Shown here piece after piece: positions 17,291 to 26,295 of a stretch of 64,000 nucleotides of DNA. The DNA lies in the NCBI RefSeq assembly GCF_001619875.1, contig NZ_LRFC01000034.1, positions 62,001-126,000 of the forward strand. Reading direction: 5' to 3'. Each line of letters opens with the position of its first letter. The first letter of the stretch is position 1. The DNA comes from Fictibacillus phosphorivorans (lineage in GTDB: Bacteria; Bacillota; Bacilli; Bacillales; Fictibacillaceae). Under the pieces are notes generated by a model. That model ran no database searches. It saw only the letters and a list, made by a program, of their open reading frames with translations, and was not told the DNA's origin. The translations under genes and the position numbers were made by a program.

Positions 17291-18189
17291 ATGTAGTGGT
17301 ATGTAATAACCTGACAAAGCAGTATGGAAGATCAAAAGTGATTCATTCTATGAGCTTTCAATTAGCAGAGAATAAGATTACTGGCTTAATTGGACGTAAT
17401 GGAGCAGGGAAGACAACGCTTTTAAAAATCATAGCTGGTTATCTACATCATTCTTCTGGTGATGTTCAAGTTTTTTCAGAGAATCCTTTTAATAATCTGA
17501 AGGTATCCGCCAATACCATCTTCATAGATAACGAAATGAGTTTTTCTCAGGGACTAACGTTAAAAGAGCTCCTTGAAACAGCAGGAAGCTTTTATCAAAA
17601 CTGGGATCACGACTTAGCTTTGCGGCTATTTGACTATTTTTCTTTGGATCCCAAACAGTTTCATGGAAATCTATCAAAAGGGATGCAAAGTACGTTTAAT
17701 AGTATCATCGGTTTAGCGGCACGCTGCCCACTCACGATCATGGATGAACCAACGAGCGGTATGGATTCAGGTACAAGAAAAGACTTTTATCGAGCACTTT
17801 TAAAAGAATACATTGCTCATCCAAGAACAATTATTTTATCAAGCCATCTATTAGATGAAGTAGAAGATTTGCTAGAAGATGTATTGCTTATTAAGTCAGG
17901 TGAAAAATGTCTTCATCTGTCCATTGATTCGCTAAGAGATTATGCGATTGGTGTACGCGGTAAAACAGAAAAGGTGCAGGAGTGGATTGATAGAATTGAA
18001 ACCATTCATTTACAGGACATTGGGGCGAATCTATCATACGCTGTTGTGAAGAATGACCGTTCTATAAAGGAACTAGAAGATGCTAGACAATTAGGGTTAG
18101 AAATTACGTCAGTTTCTGCAGAAGATATTTGCAGTTATTTAACGAGTAAAACAAAGGGTGGGATCGATCATGTATTTAACAGAGGTTAA
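17287..18189 (+). CDS. ABC transporter ATP-binding protein (YtrB/YxlF-like)
   Basis: A 300-aa ABC ATPase with Walker A GRNGAGKTTLLK (about 38-46), a degenerate signature LSKGMQ, Walker B LTIMDEPTSGMDSG and H-loop SSHLLDE. The C-terminal 90 residues form an accessory domain as in antibiotic-type exporters. Start overlaps the GntR stop by 4 bp and the end overlaps the permease gene by 20 bp. The pair is probably an exporter or stress transporter; the substrate is unknown. Confidence 0.92.
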   Translation: MNVVVCNNLTKQYGRSKVIHSMSFQLAENKITGLIGRNGAGKTTLLKIIAGYLHHSSGDVQVFSENPFNNLKVSANTIFIDNEMSFSQGLTLKELLETAGSFYQNWDHDLALRLFDYFSLDPKQFHGNLSKGMQSTFNSIIGLAARCPLTIMDEPTSGMDSGTRKDFYRALLKEYIAHPRTIILSSHLLDEVEDLLEDVLLIKSGEKCLHLSIDSLRDYAIGVRGKTEKVQEWIDRIETIHLQDIGANLSYAVVKNDRSIKELEDARQLGLEITSVSAEDICSYLTSKTKGGIDHVFNRG

Positions 18190-18913
18190 ATCTTGGGATA
18201 TTGTAAAGAAGCAATATCGATATAAGTTAAAATCTTATTTTGGGGTGTTCACTTCTCTTGTTTTCATTCAGCTACTCGCCATTTTTTTCTCTTTTAATGG
18301 AACGGGTATGAGCGGTGGTGCATCTAATTCTATATCTTACGAGGTTAATTATTATTCAGGTGACATTATATTAGTGTTTATGATGATATGGGCGTTTATT
18401 ACAGCAATTATCATTACGACCAAAGCTTATCGATACGATGATTTTTCTTTTATTACAAACCGAAGTATCAGTCACTTCTCCAATATTCTTTTTCTCTTAT
18501 CTGTTAGTATTTTTGCAGGAATATCCGTTTATCTGTCGACCCACCTTTTTCAGGTTCTTGTTTTTTACTTAAAAGACAATTTCTCAATCATAAAAGATAC
18601 GCTTTCCGTTACTACATGGCTTACGGGAATAAGTGCATCTACCCTATATATCTTTCTTTTTGCTAGTGCGGGTTATTTTATAGGTGTTTTAATTCAATTG
18701 CACCGAGGCTTTGCCTTCATTATTCCAACCTTCCTATTTGGTGGTTTAATTATGGATGGTCTTGGTGGGAACCCGACGTTATTTATGAATGTAAGTAAGT
18801 TTTTTGGAGCAGAAACTTCATTTTTCCTATTTGCTGTAAAAGTGTTGGTAGTATCTATCGTTTTATTGCTCAGTAGCATAGGGATTTCTAACCGAATGGA
18901 GGTAAGAAAATGA
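18170..18913 (+). CDS. ABC-type permease subunit
   Basis: A 247-aa protein with six hydrophobic segments (first near residue 20, last ending at about 240), the size and shape of an ABC-2-like permease. It is encoded between the ATPase and a small membrane protein, with overlaps on both sides (ATGA at 18910). GTG at 18158 is in frame but AAAGGGTGG at 18154-18162 serves ATG 18170. No specific transported compound can be named. Confidence 0.83.
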   Translation: MYLTEVKSWDIVKKQYRYKLKSYFGVFTSLVFIQLLAIFFSFNGTGMSGGASNSISYEVNYYSGDIILVFMMIWAFITAIIITTKAYRYDDFSFITNRSISHFSNILFLLSVSIFAGISVYLSTHLFQVLVFYLKDNFSIIKDTLSVTTWLTGISASTLYIFLFASAGYFIGVLIQLHRGFAFIIPTFLFGGLIMDGLGGNPTLFMNVSKFFGAETSFFLFAVKVLVVSIVLLLSSIGISNRMEVRK

Positions 18914-19620
18914 GTATTATTGTAATGCTGATACCCATCCTATTTTTTGTGGTAATTACTATGGGAATAGGCACTTACATGGTTAGATCAAATAACAAAA
19001 GAAGCGGCGGGCTTCGCAAAATAAAATGGTTGCTTGGAGGGTACACACTCGTATTACTGCTAGCGACTGCTTTTTCTGTTACGCTTCTGCCTGAACATGT
19101 TACGGAAGGAAAGATGGTAACGAGAAGTGAGATGGACAAAGTTCAAGCGGCTCAAAGTAAAATTATAGATCGTGCTTTTGCTGGGAAACTTGAGAATGTC
19201 AAAGGAGCGTTTTTAGAAAAAGAAAACTGGTCGTTCCCCTTTAAAGGGAGCACATTAGATATAAATATGATTGATAAAGAAATGTATGGAATCATGGTGT
19301 TTGTTGAAAAAAAGAAGATTAACGGTGTTGTAGAAGCTACCCATTATTACGGCAAATCTTATATTGATGGGATGGATTTTACCGATAAAATAGAATCTCC
19401 TTCTCTAGCGGTTGATGGAAAGACTCTCTCTATAAAAGCTCCTAAGATGTTGGAAGTTAGTTTTACTAAGTTCTCAGAAGGTTTTGCGTTCAGTCAGTTT
19501 TCTGGTACTCGTAATGCATTTGAGGATCATCATACATCTGTAATGGGAAATGACTTTATACTTTTAAGTGTACCCAGTGATTTAAACATCACTGGTGATG
19601 TGAATTTTGTAAACGAATAG
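18910..19620 (+). CDS. Two-helix membrane protein of the GntR-ABC operon
   Basis: A 236-aa protein with transmembrane segments at about 4-24 and 40-58, then a soluble extracytoplasmic domain of about 175 residues rich in beta-like stretches. It overlaps the permease gene by 4 bp, so it is co-translated and probably part of the transporter or a sensor attached to it. I do not recognise the domain. Confidence 0.75.
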   Translation: MSIIVMLIPILFFVVITMGIGTYMVRSNNKRSGGLRKIKWLLGGYTLVLLLATAFSVTLLPEHVTEGKMVTRSEMDKVQAAQSKIIDRAFAGKLENVKGAFLEKENWSFPFKGSTLDINMIDKEMYGIMVFVEKKKINGVVEATHYYGKSYIDGMDFTDKIESPSLAVDGKTLSIKAPKMLEVSFTKFSEGFAFSQFSGTRNAFEDHHTSVMGNDFILLSVPSDLNITGDVNFVNE

Positions 19621-19632
19621 GGGGGATTTGGG

Positions 19633-20733
19633 TTGGAAAACAAAAACGTATTATTGCAAGCATATAAACAAGCTAAATATCAGGTAACGGGTCATGGAAA
19701 AAGAGATATAACGGTGCTAAAAGAAGCATTAGCACGAGTCTCAGAAGAGCTAGAAAGTGATATGTATGGCAAAGGTCATGTCATTGAAGCTTTTCAAGAA
19801 AAGATGGCAGCTTATTTAGGCAAAGAGTCTGCTGTGTTTTTTCCAAGTGGGACGATGGCTCAGCAGATCGCGATGCGCAATTGGTGTGACCGAAAAGGCA
19901 TTAAAAGAGTAGCGTATCATCCGCTATGTCACTTAGAAATTCATGAAGAAGATGGTTTGAAAGAGTTGCATCATATCGAGTCAGTGCTTCTAGCTGATGA
20001 AAATAGAGTCATTGAGCTGGACGATGTAGTAAATATGAAAGAGGAGGTGTCTTGTTTATTGCTTGAACTTCCGCAGCGGGAGATCGGTGGACAGCTGCCA
20101 ACATACAAAACACTTCAGGAAATATCGGACTATAGCCGGAATAAAGGAATTAAGCTTCATCTAGATGGAGCGAGGCTTTTTGAAATCCTCCCATACTACG
20201 AGAAGACTGCAGCTGAAATTTGTTCTCTTTTTGATAGTGTTTACATTTCGTTCTACAAAGGAATTGGGGGAGTTGCTGGAGCGATCTTAGCGGGAACTCA
20301 AGACTTTACTGAGGAATCAAAGGTATGGAAAAGACGCCATGGCGGTGACTTAATTAGTCTTTATCCATACATCTTAAGTGCCGATTATTATTTCGATCAG
20401 CGCATTGGAAAGATGGAAGAGTATAATAGTGGTGCAAAGGAATTGGCAGATCTTTATAATACTTGTGGAGCTGTATGTACACTGCCAATCAAACCAGTTT
20501 CTAATATGTTTCATGTTCACTTTCATGCATCAAAGGAACAGATTGAATCTATATTGGCAGAAACCATTAATGAAACAGGGATTGGTTTAACTGGACATCT
20601 TCGAGAGAATGGTGAAGAGGATTGTTTTTTTGAAGTAAGTATTGGTGATAACTACTTCAATGTGCCAAAAGATGAATTAAAGCATGCATTTGTGTTGCTC
20701 AATAAAAAGCTTAAAGAAAGAGTACTAGCTTAA
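19633..20733 (+). CDS. Low-specificity L-threonine aldolase-like PLP enzyme
   Basis: A 366-aa fold-type I PLP enzyme of the beta-eliminating lyase/threonine aldolase family. LHLDGARLFE carries the aspartate for the PLP ring nitrogen and SFYKGIGGVAGAIL carries the Schiff-base lysine. The family cleaves L-threonine or L-allo-threonine to glycine and acetaldehyde. TTG 19633 follows GGGGGG; it is 12 bp after the membrane protein, so it seems to be the last gene of the GntR-ABC operon, an unusual place for an aldolase. Confidence 0.87.
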   Translation: MENKNVLLQAYKQAKYQVTGHGKRDITVLKEALARVSEELESDMYGKGHVIEAFQEKMAAYLGKESAVFFPSGTMAQQIAMRNWCDRKGIKRVAYHPLCHLEIHEEDGLKELHHIESVLLADENRVIELDDVVNMKEEVSCLLLELPQREIGGQLPTYKTLQEISDYSRNKGIKLHLDGARLFEILPYYEKTAAEICSLFDSVYISFYKGIGGVAGAILAGTQDFTEESKVWKRRHGGDLISLYPYILSADYYFDQRIGKMEEYNSGAKELADLYNTCGAVCTLPIKPVSNMFHVHFHASKEQIESILAETINETGIGLTGHLRENGEEDCFFEVSIGDNYFNVPKDELKHAFVLLNKKLKERVLA

Positions 20734-20740
20734 TTGTTAG

Positions 20741-20788
20741 AAGTTGACCTTTTCGGACAGTAGATTGTTCAATCAGGTCAACTTTTTC
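20741..20788 (+). terminator. Terminator of the GntR-ABC-aldolase operon
   Basis: AAGTTGACCT (20741-20750) pairs with AGGTCAACTT (20775-20784) and is followed by TTT. Confidence 0.85.
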
Positions 20789-20803
20789 GTTGCTGTAAAG
20801 CCC

Positions 20804-20929
20804 GCTGCGCGAAAAATGGCCATAGGTGTGCGTAAATTGAGTTGGAGTGTGCGGGATTTATAGCAACCTGCGCGCGTTTAATAAGAAACCGCGTGCAAAC
20901 GGCTACTAACAGCGCGAAGGTGTAATAAA
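20804..20929 (+). repeat. Array F: six degenerate 21-bp units, core TGCGCG
   Basis: Units begin at 20804, 20825, 20846, 20867, 20888 and 20909. Positions 3-8 read TGCGCG, TGTGCG, TGTGCG, TGCGCG, CGCGTG and AGCGCG; the remaining bases vary but tend to A/T. The stretch is locally GC-rich against its surroundings and contains no gene. Confidence 0.65.
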
Positions 20930-20966
20930 AATAAGAACACGTACCGTAAACCTAATCCTGATCCTA

Positions 20967-20996
20967 ACAAAAAGAACTGCTTCATCAGCAGTTCTT
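20967..20996 (-). terminator. Terminator of the tasA-like gene
   Basis: On the minus strand AAGAACTGC pairs with GCAGTTCTT around a 7-nt loop and is followed by TTTTTG. Confidence 0.88.
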
Positions 20997-21009
20997 CATT
21001 ATTAACGAT

Positions 21010-21624
21010 TTAGTTATTATCTGGATCTGTATCATCGTTATAAGCACCAGGTGCTTGTTTTGCATTAAACGTCCAATCTACTTTTAGCTTATCTCCTTGG
21101 AACTGGTTTTGATCTTCACCATTATCAACAAACTGAAATAATACGAACATTTTTTCTTTCTCGCCTGGAGGAATACCGTCAGGACGCTTCGTTGACCCGA
21201 CAAACTCATCAATAGCTGTTAAATCCGGCTGTTGTTCTTTAAGCTGTGCTAGAGTCGTCTCAACAACAGGTACAGTTGCACTGCTCGTGTTATACATGAT
21301 TGTTACTTTAATGTGGTTGGCAAGATCATCTGTATTATTAGATTTTGCATCCTCAACGGTATACTTTGTATCCAACAATACTTGATAGATGTCTAGAGAT
21401 CCTTTGTTTTCAAATGTAAACTCACGGTAAACTTCATCGCCAGGTTTAATGTTATCAATGTTAACCACGGCGTTTGGATTGATGGAAAGATCAAGCGTAC
21501 CGGCAGCGAACGTGTTTTTTGTTTCAAACGTGTCACTGAAGTATGCGAACGTTCCTCCACCCATTAGTGATAACCCAAGTGCTGCTGTCATTACCCCTTT
21601 ACTTACTGTCTTTGTAAAACCCAT
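21010..21624 (-). CDS. tasA: TasA/camelysin-type secreted matrix protein
   Basis: A 204-aa exported protein. The N-terminus (VMTAALGLSLMGGGTFAYFS) is the signal peptide type cut by SipW, and the mature part begins DTFETKNTFAAGTLDLSIN, typical of the TasA/CalY (peptidase M73) family. In Bacillus these proteins form amyloid-like fibres of the biofilm matrix or act as camelysin. GGAGGTTGAG at 21638-21629 fits ATG 21624; the frame also runs to a TTG at 21639 that lies within the ribosome site. sipW lies 80 bp upstream on the same strand. TapA is not recognisable. Confidence 0.92.
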   Translation of the reverse strand: MGFTKTVSKGVMTAALGLSLMGGGTFAYFSDTFETKNTFAAGTLDLSINPNAVVNIDNIKPGDEVYREFTFENKGSLDIYQVLLDTKYTVEDAKSNNTDDLANHIKVTIMYNTSSATVPVVETTLAQLKEQQPDLTAIDEFVGSTKRPDGIPPGEKEKMFVLFQFVDNGEDQNQFQGDKLKVDWTFNAKQAPGAYNDDTDPDNN

Positions 21625-21704
21625 TTTCTCAACCTCCAATAGTAGTATGTAATCAATTTATTAAACTCGAATGTATGCTAGATACATAGAGAGCTAACCA
21701 AAGT

Positions 21705-22250
21705 TTATACTTTTTCTACATCTAATCTTCTAGCTGCTTTTACAATGGAAGAGACAGCTGAACCGAATAATAAAAGCCCTGGTATAAATAATAGAAGTGC
21801 AGATGCTTCCTTTGATTGAGTTACATTTAAGGCATATCCTGCATACGGAATCGTAAATCCTGTATAGCTCCCAATTACATCATTTGAAGGCACGGTCCAC
21901 ATATCGGGTCCGTCATTGTTATCCCCTTTAGTTTCATAAGAGATTTTTCCGTTTTTATTCTGAATGTCGATGATTCTATGGGTGATCAGCTTGTCTTCCA
22001 TTTGAAAAGTAATAATCTCTCCCTTTTTGAAGGAGTCACGTGCCTCTGCTTGTTTAATAGAAATAATGGAGCCTGTTTGAAAGACGGGTTCCATCGATCC
22101 AGATAGAACCGCTTTTATTTGATAGCCAAAAACGGAAGGTTCGGCTCCTGAAACACGTGAAGATAAGATGATAAAAGCGAACAAACAAATAAACACAACG
22201 AATGCGCTACTCAGTAGTTTCATTGTTAATTTCAAGACGTTTTTCATCAT
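21705..22250 (-). CDS. sipW: Signal peptidase I, SipW (ER type)
   Basis: A 181-aa membrane peptidase of the eukaryote/archaeal-like S26B group. The nucleophile S52 is in VLSGSMEP, and the position of the bacterial catalytic lysine is taken by H91 in LITHRIIDI, diagnostic for SipW. There is one N-terminal and one C-terminal membrane segment. It processes TasA-like proteins. AAGGAG at 22265-22260 fits ATG 22250; it overlaps the DUF4047-like gene by 44 bp. Confidence 0.93.
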   Translation of the reverse strand: MMKNVLKLTMKLLSSAFVVFICLFAFIILSSRVSGAEPSVFGYQIKAVLSGSMEPVFQTGSIISIKQAEARDSFKKGEIITFQMEDKLITHRIIDIQNKNGKISYETKGDNNDGPDMWTVPSNDVIGSYTGFTIPYAGYALNVTQSKEASALLLFIPGLLLFGSAVSSIVKAARRLDVEKV

Positions 22251-22869
22251 TTTCTGGCACTCCTTCAATTTGTTCTATCATCTCTACATTCTCTGTAGAA
22301 GGTGCGTCTTCAGTCACTTCTTCAAGCTTTTTAACAGGTTCATTTTTTGCCACTTCTTCCAATCTTTTAATTCGTAATTCTAAAGATGTACGGTATTTTT
22401 CTATGTATTGAAAATCAATTGTTTTCTTAATCTGCTTACTTAATGCATCGATCTCATCCCAACCCTCTAGGACAAACCGGTATGTATTCTGATCTAATGG
22501 TCGGACTTGTTTATAATAAGCAGCAAGCTCACTGTGAATTTGATTAAATCTGCTTAATAATTTCTTAAGTTCTCGTTCCTTTGCTGAGAGTTTATCCAAT
22601 GATTCCTTCAACTCTTCTATGGATGGGGCATCTGATACTTGGGGAATGCTCTTGTAAAGAGATAGCATGTCCACATTTATTTGTTTAGCGCTCACATTAA
22701 GCTCTTGAATGGTTGAAGGGAAAACCATCGCAGCTGAAACTTCAATGGGATGTAACAGGGCCTTACTTGAAAAAGCTGCTTCTGTTTGACCGGCAATTTG
22801 TGCGCCACAATAAAAGGAAACAGAGCATAAGCCTAATAAAGCCAATCCTTTTTGGAATTTGCCACTCAC
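22207..22869 (-). CDS. DUF4047-like protein of the sipW locus
   Basis: A 220-aa exported protein with an N-terminal SipW-type signal (LCSVSFYCGAQIAGQTEAAF), then a predicted coiled coil (about 90-130 and 150-175) and an acidic tail. I recall such DUF4047 proteins beside sipW in the Bacillus cereus group; the match is from memory of the N-terminal pattern. It is the first gene of the sipW-tasA unit. GAGGAGG precedes GTG 22869. It may be a matrix accessory protein in the place TapA takes in B. subtilis, which is inference. Confidence 0.7.
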   Translation of the reverse strand: MSGKFQKGLALLGLCSVSFYCGAQIAGQTEAAFSSKALLHPIEVSAAMVFPSTIQELNVSAKQINVDMLSLYKSIPQVSDAPSIEELKESLDKLSAKERELKKLLSRFNQIHSELAAYYKQVRPLDQNTYRFVLEGWDEIDALSKQIKKTIDFQYIEKYRTSLELRIKRLEEVAKNEPVKKLEEVTEDAPSTENVEMIEQIEGVPENDEKRLEINNETTE

Positions 22870-23098
22870 GTTCCATCCTCCTCACTTCTCGTTGGTTAGC
22901 CTTTATTATTACAGAATTGTTCGAAAATTGTTATTGGGTTAATTTGTCTGTAAAACATAGACAATTCATGTCGAATATAGACAAAAAAGCATGAAACCTA
23001 GAAAAACTGCTTGAAAATTAACCCAATTGACCACTTTTACAATCTTCTTAATAATTGGAATTATTCCGGAAGCACATTATGAAGAAGAGGTGAATGGA

Positions 23099-24844
23099 TT
23101 GAAAAAGAAAAAACAAAATCGCTTAAACAAGAAAGTGGTCATTCCAGCAGTTCTAGCTTTATCGGTTACACTTGGTGGGTTTTCGTTGCCTGGATCCCAA
23201 GCATATGCAAACACGTCAACTGTGTTATACCAAGCACCTGAAGGATTAAGTAAAGCTGAGGTAGTGAAAGCTTATTTGCAGTCACAGGTGGTTTCAGAGG
23301 TCGGAGCAAGATCAGCATCTACCATTGGTGAACAGTTTAAGATTGTAAGTGAATTTGCAGATAGTGCGACAAATACATACCACGTGCGTACTGTTGAGCA
23401 GTATAATGGCATCCCAATCTATGGCAGTGGTCAAGCTGTCGCTCTTGATGCGGATAACAACGTGTATGCTTCTTTTGGTAAGGTAACTCAAACTTTAACT
23501 AGATCCATTATTCCAACTGAGCCCTCTATTACAAAAGAAGACGCAGAAATAACAGCTAAAGAGCAAGTGGTATCGCAAATAGGAGAAGTTAAGAATTATG
23601 ACGGAGTAGAAACAGAACTAACAATCTACCCGCATGAAGGAAGAAACTACTTAACGTATTTAGTAAAAGTATCAACTTCTGTTCCTGCCCCAGGCTACTA
23701 TCATTATTTTATTGATGCAACTACTGGTGAGATCATTGAACAGTTCAACGCAGTTCATGAAGCGGATGCACCATCGGTTACACCTATTACAGGCAGAGGC
23801 TTAGATGTATTCGGAAAAGTTCAAAACTTCATTGCTGTAAAAGACAATGTGTCAGGGAAAAGCTACCTTCATGGTGCAGCAATTGCAGGTGGAACTACAA
23901 CGAATCCGAACATCGTACCGGTTCATACGTACAAAGCGAACCGTATGGGTGAAACAGCCTTCATTCTTTTATCAGGACTCTTTGGACTTTCAGGATTTGA
24001 AGTAGAGACAGGAAACACTTTCTTTGCTGATCCTGCGGCGGTCTCTGCACATACCAACTCAATCAAAGTAAATAATTATTACCAAAGTATCCATAAGCGT
24101 AACAGTATTGATGGAAAAGGAATGCCGATCATTAGTACGGTTCACATTGGTTCAAAATGGAACAATGCGGCTTGGAACGGAAAGCAGATGCTTTACGGAG
24201 ATGGGGATGGTATTCTCTTCAGCTCACTAGCAGGAGCAATGGACGTTGCGGGGCATGAGATGACACACGGTGTGATCTCCAAGACGGCCAACTTAACTTA
24301 CCAAGGAGAATCGGGGGCAATCAATGAATCTCTAGCAGATATCTTTGGTGCTCTGTCTGAGATGCATTCTAATGGTCTAACAAGTCCATCTGAATGGGAA
24401 ATGGGCGAAGATATTTTCACACCAAACGTCCCAGGTGACGGCGGACTTCGTTCAATGAGCAATCCGAAATCCAAGAAGCTTTCCGCAGTTTACGGCTTAA
24501 AAGATAATGCGTATCCAGATCATTATGAAGACCGTTACTTAGGTGAGTTGGACAAAGGCGGTGTTCATATAAACAGCTCCATCAATAACAAAGCGGCTTA
24601 TCTGATCTCAGAGGGCGGAGAACATCATGGAGTTAAAGTAACAGGAATCACACGTTCAAAAACAGAGAAAATCTATTACCGTGCATTAACAAACTACCTT
24701 GTACCGTCATCAGGATTTAAGGAGATGCGTGCTGCAGCGATCCAATCAGCACGTGATCTTTATCCAGATCGTAACGGTGTTCCTTCAAACGAAACGAAGG
24801 CCGTTATCGCAGCATATGATGCAATTGGTGTATCAGGTCAATAA
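23099..24844 (+). CDS. npr: Thermolysin-like neutral protease (bacillolysin)
   Basis: A 581-aa secreted preproprotein. The signal peptide ends near residue 37 (SQAYA), followed by an FTP/PepSY propeptide (about 40-220). The M4 catalytic domain holds HEMTH (H386, E387, H390), the third zinc ligand in NESLADIFG and the C-terminal GGVHINSSINNKAAYLIS. It degrades extracellular protein. AGAGGTGA at 23086-23093 fits the TTG start at 23099; an ATG further upstream has no ribosome site. An NprR-like regulator gene follows 149 bp downstream, and the fragment at 1..405 is a paralogue. Confidence 0.94.
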   Translation: MKKKKQNRLNKKVVIPAVLALSVTLGGFSLPGSQAYANTSTVLYQAPEGLSKAEVVKAYLQSQVVSEVGARSASTIGEQFKIVSEFADSATNTYHVRTVEQYNGIPIYGSGQAVALDADNNVYASFGKVTQTLTRSIIPTEPSITKEDAEITAKEQVVSQIGEVKNYDGVETELTIYPHEGRNYLTYLVKVSTSVPAPGYYHYFIDATTGEIIEQFNAVHEADAPSVTPITGRGLDVFGKVQNFIAVKDNVSGKSYLHGAAIAGGTTTNPNIVPVHTYKANRMGETAFILLSGLFGLSGFEVETGNTFFADPAAVSAHTNSIKVNNYYQSIHKRNSIDGKGMPIISTVHIGSKWNNAAWNGKQMLYGDGDGILFSSLAGAMDVAGHEMTHGVISKTANLTYQGESGAINESLADIFGALSEMHSNGLTSPSEWEMGEDIFTPNVPGDGGLRSMSNPKSKKLSAVYGLKDNAYPDHYEDRYLGELDKGGVHINSSINNKAAYLISEGGEHHGVKVTGITRSKTEKIYYRALTNYLVPSSGFKEMRAAAIQSARDLYPDRNGVPSNETKAVIAAYDAIGVSGQ

Positions 24845-24851
24845 TCTACCT

Positions 24852-24886
24852 AATCCACGAAAGTATATCTTTCGTGGATTTTTTAT
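24852..24886 (+). terminator. Terminator of the neutral protease gene
   Basis: AATCCACGAAAG (24852-24863) pairs perfectly with CTTTCGTGGATT (24869-24880), then TTTT. Confidence 0.92.
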
Positions 24887-24993
24887 GGAAATTTTTTAGG
24901 CAGGAAGTCTTAAAAATAAGTGTCTAGAAGGAAGAAGTCCCGTGAATAAAGAAGTTTTATTCATAAAGTATTTGTTCATGAGGAGAGACATGT

Positions 24994-26238
24994 ATGGTTG
25001 AGGGAGAAATTATTAAATTTTATCGTAAAAAAAGAGGACTTTCTCAAGAACAACTCGGAAAAGACATTTGTACAACAACACATGTCAGTAAAATTGAGCG
25101 GGGGCAGACAAAGTACTCAACTGAAATTATTGCGTTATTTTCAGAGCGTCTGGATATAGATATACATAAGGAGATTGAGTTCTTTCAAAGCATGGAAAAG
25201 AAACTCCACCAGTGGCATCATTCAATCATTATGCAAAGGATGAAAGAGGTAGAGAAAACGAAAAACGAATTGGATCAATTTCCAATCATTCAATCTTCAA
25301 AACATGCGGTTCTCTATCAATTGGTCTTGGCCCGATATTATCTATTGAAAAAAGATAACCCAAAAGCACTGAATATCATTAATAAATTAAATAAAGAACA
25401 CCTGAATCCTTACGAGGAAAACATGCATAAGCATATAACAGGTATTTATTACTTACAGATATACAACAGTTTCCTTTTAGAAAATCGTAAAAAAGCTGCA
25501 GAGATTTTATCCAAGATCAACATGGACGTTTATAAGAATGAAGAGTGCTGTTACCACTTGGCAATGGCCTATCAATGGGTAGAATCGAAAACGATGGCAC
25601 ATATTTATGCCAAAAGAGCAGTGGACTATTTTAAGAATAACAATAATTTTTCTAGAGCGATTCAAGCAGAATCGGTAATGCTGCTTCAGATTGAAAGTGC
25701 CACCATTCATGATTTTGAACAAAAAATAAATCGATATCATCAATTAATACAAGACAGCGAAACCTTAAACGAAATCGGTATTATCGGAATGCTGCTACAT
25801 AATCTTGGACTAGAATATTTTAAACGAAAAGATTATAAGAATGCTCATATCTATTATCATAAGGCATTAAAGATGGCTGACAAGAAAACGGCCATTTACT
25901 TAAATCGTCTATATAATTTTCTCGATAACAGCATCGATGGGGAATTGCAAACACAAAAACAACAATTAAAAAGTGCGGAAGAAGGGTTAACTGCTGCCAA
26001 AACACTTAAGCACAATTTATATCTCCACTTATTTCAACTGCATCTATATATAATTAAGAAGGAAATGAAATCGTATTTTGATTACATAGAAAACAAAGCA
26101 TTGCCATTTTTTCAATCTCAAAATCAATTTAGTAGAGTCGAAAGGTTTGGGAAAGAGTTATATCATCATTACGCTGACACGATGCAGTATGAAAAAGCTG
26201 TAAAGATTTCAAGCTTGTTTATCAATCGTGAGTCATAA
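24994..26238 (+). CDS. RNPP-family regulator (NprR/PlcR-like): XRE HTH plus TPRs
   Basis: A 414-aa protein with an N-terminal XRE helix-turn-helix (IIKFYRKKRGLSQEQLGKDI, residues 5-60) and a long alpha-helical C-terminal part of TPR-like repeats (e.g. LLHNLGLEYFKRKDYKNAHI). Length and layout match NprR, the quorum-sensing activator of neutral protease genes that binds the secreted peptide NprX. The neighbouring protease fits that role. I see no NprX-like small gene in the 125 bp downstream or the 149 bp upstream. AGGAGAG precedes ATG 24994. Confidence 0.85.
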   Translation: MVEGEIIKFYRKKRGLSQEQLGKDICTTTHVSKIERGQTKYSTEIIALFSERLDIDIHKEIEFFQSMEKKLHQWHHSIIMQRMKEVEKTKNELDQFPIIQSSKHAVLYQLVLARYYLLKKDNPKALNIINKLNKEHLNPYEENMHKHITGIYYLQIYNSFLLENRKKAAEILSKINMDVYKNEECCYHLAMAYQWVESKTMAHIYAKRAVDYFKNNNNFSRAIQAESVMLLQIESATIHDFEQKINRYHQLIQDSETLNEIGIIGMLLHNLGLEYFKRKDYKNAHIYYHKALKMADKKTAIYLNRLYNFLDNSIDGELQTQKQQLKSAEEGLTAAKTLKHNLYLHLFQLHLYIIKKEMKSYFDYIENKALPFFQSQNQFSRVERFGKELYHHYADTMQYEKAVKISSLFINRES

Positions 26239-26239
26239 A

Positions 26240-26269
26240 GATAGGGAGTAAATGCTTCCTGTCTTTTTT
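26240..26269 (+). terminator. Terminator of the NprR-like gene
   Basis: GATAGGGAGT pairs with GCTTCCTGTC (wobbles), followed by TTTTTT. Confidence 0.8.
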
Positions 26270-26295
26270 GTATATAAAAAACTGAAAATTTAATA

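Noticed and set aside
1..24844. Large duplication bounded by the two M4 protease genes
   Set aside because: Only the protease ends are similar; the genes beside them are unrelated, so these are ordinary paralogues.
24943..24963. Inverted repeat TGAATAAA/TTTATTCA before the NprR-like gene as an operator
   Set aside because: AT-rich, short and without a second copy; too weak to call without comparison.
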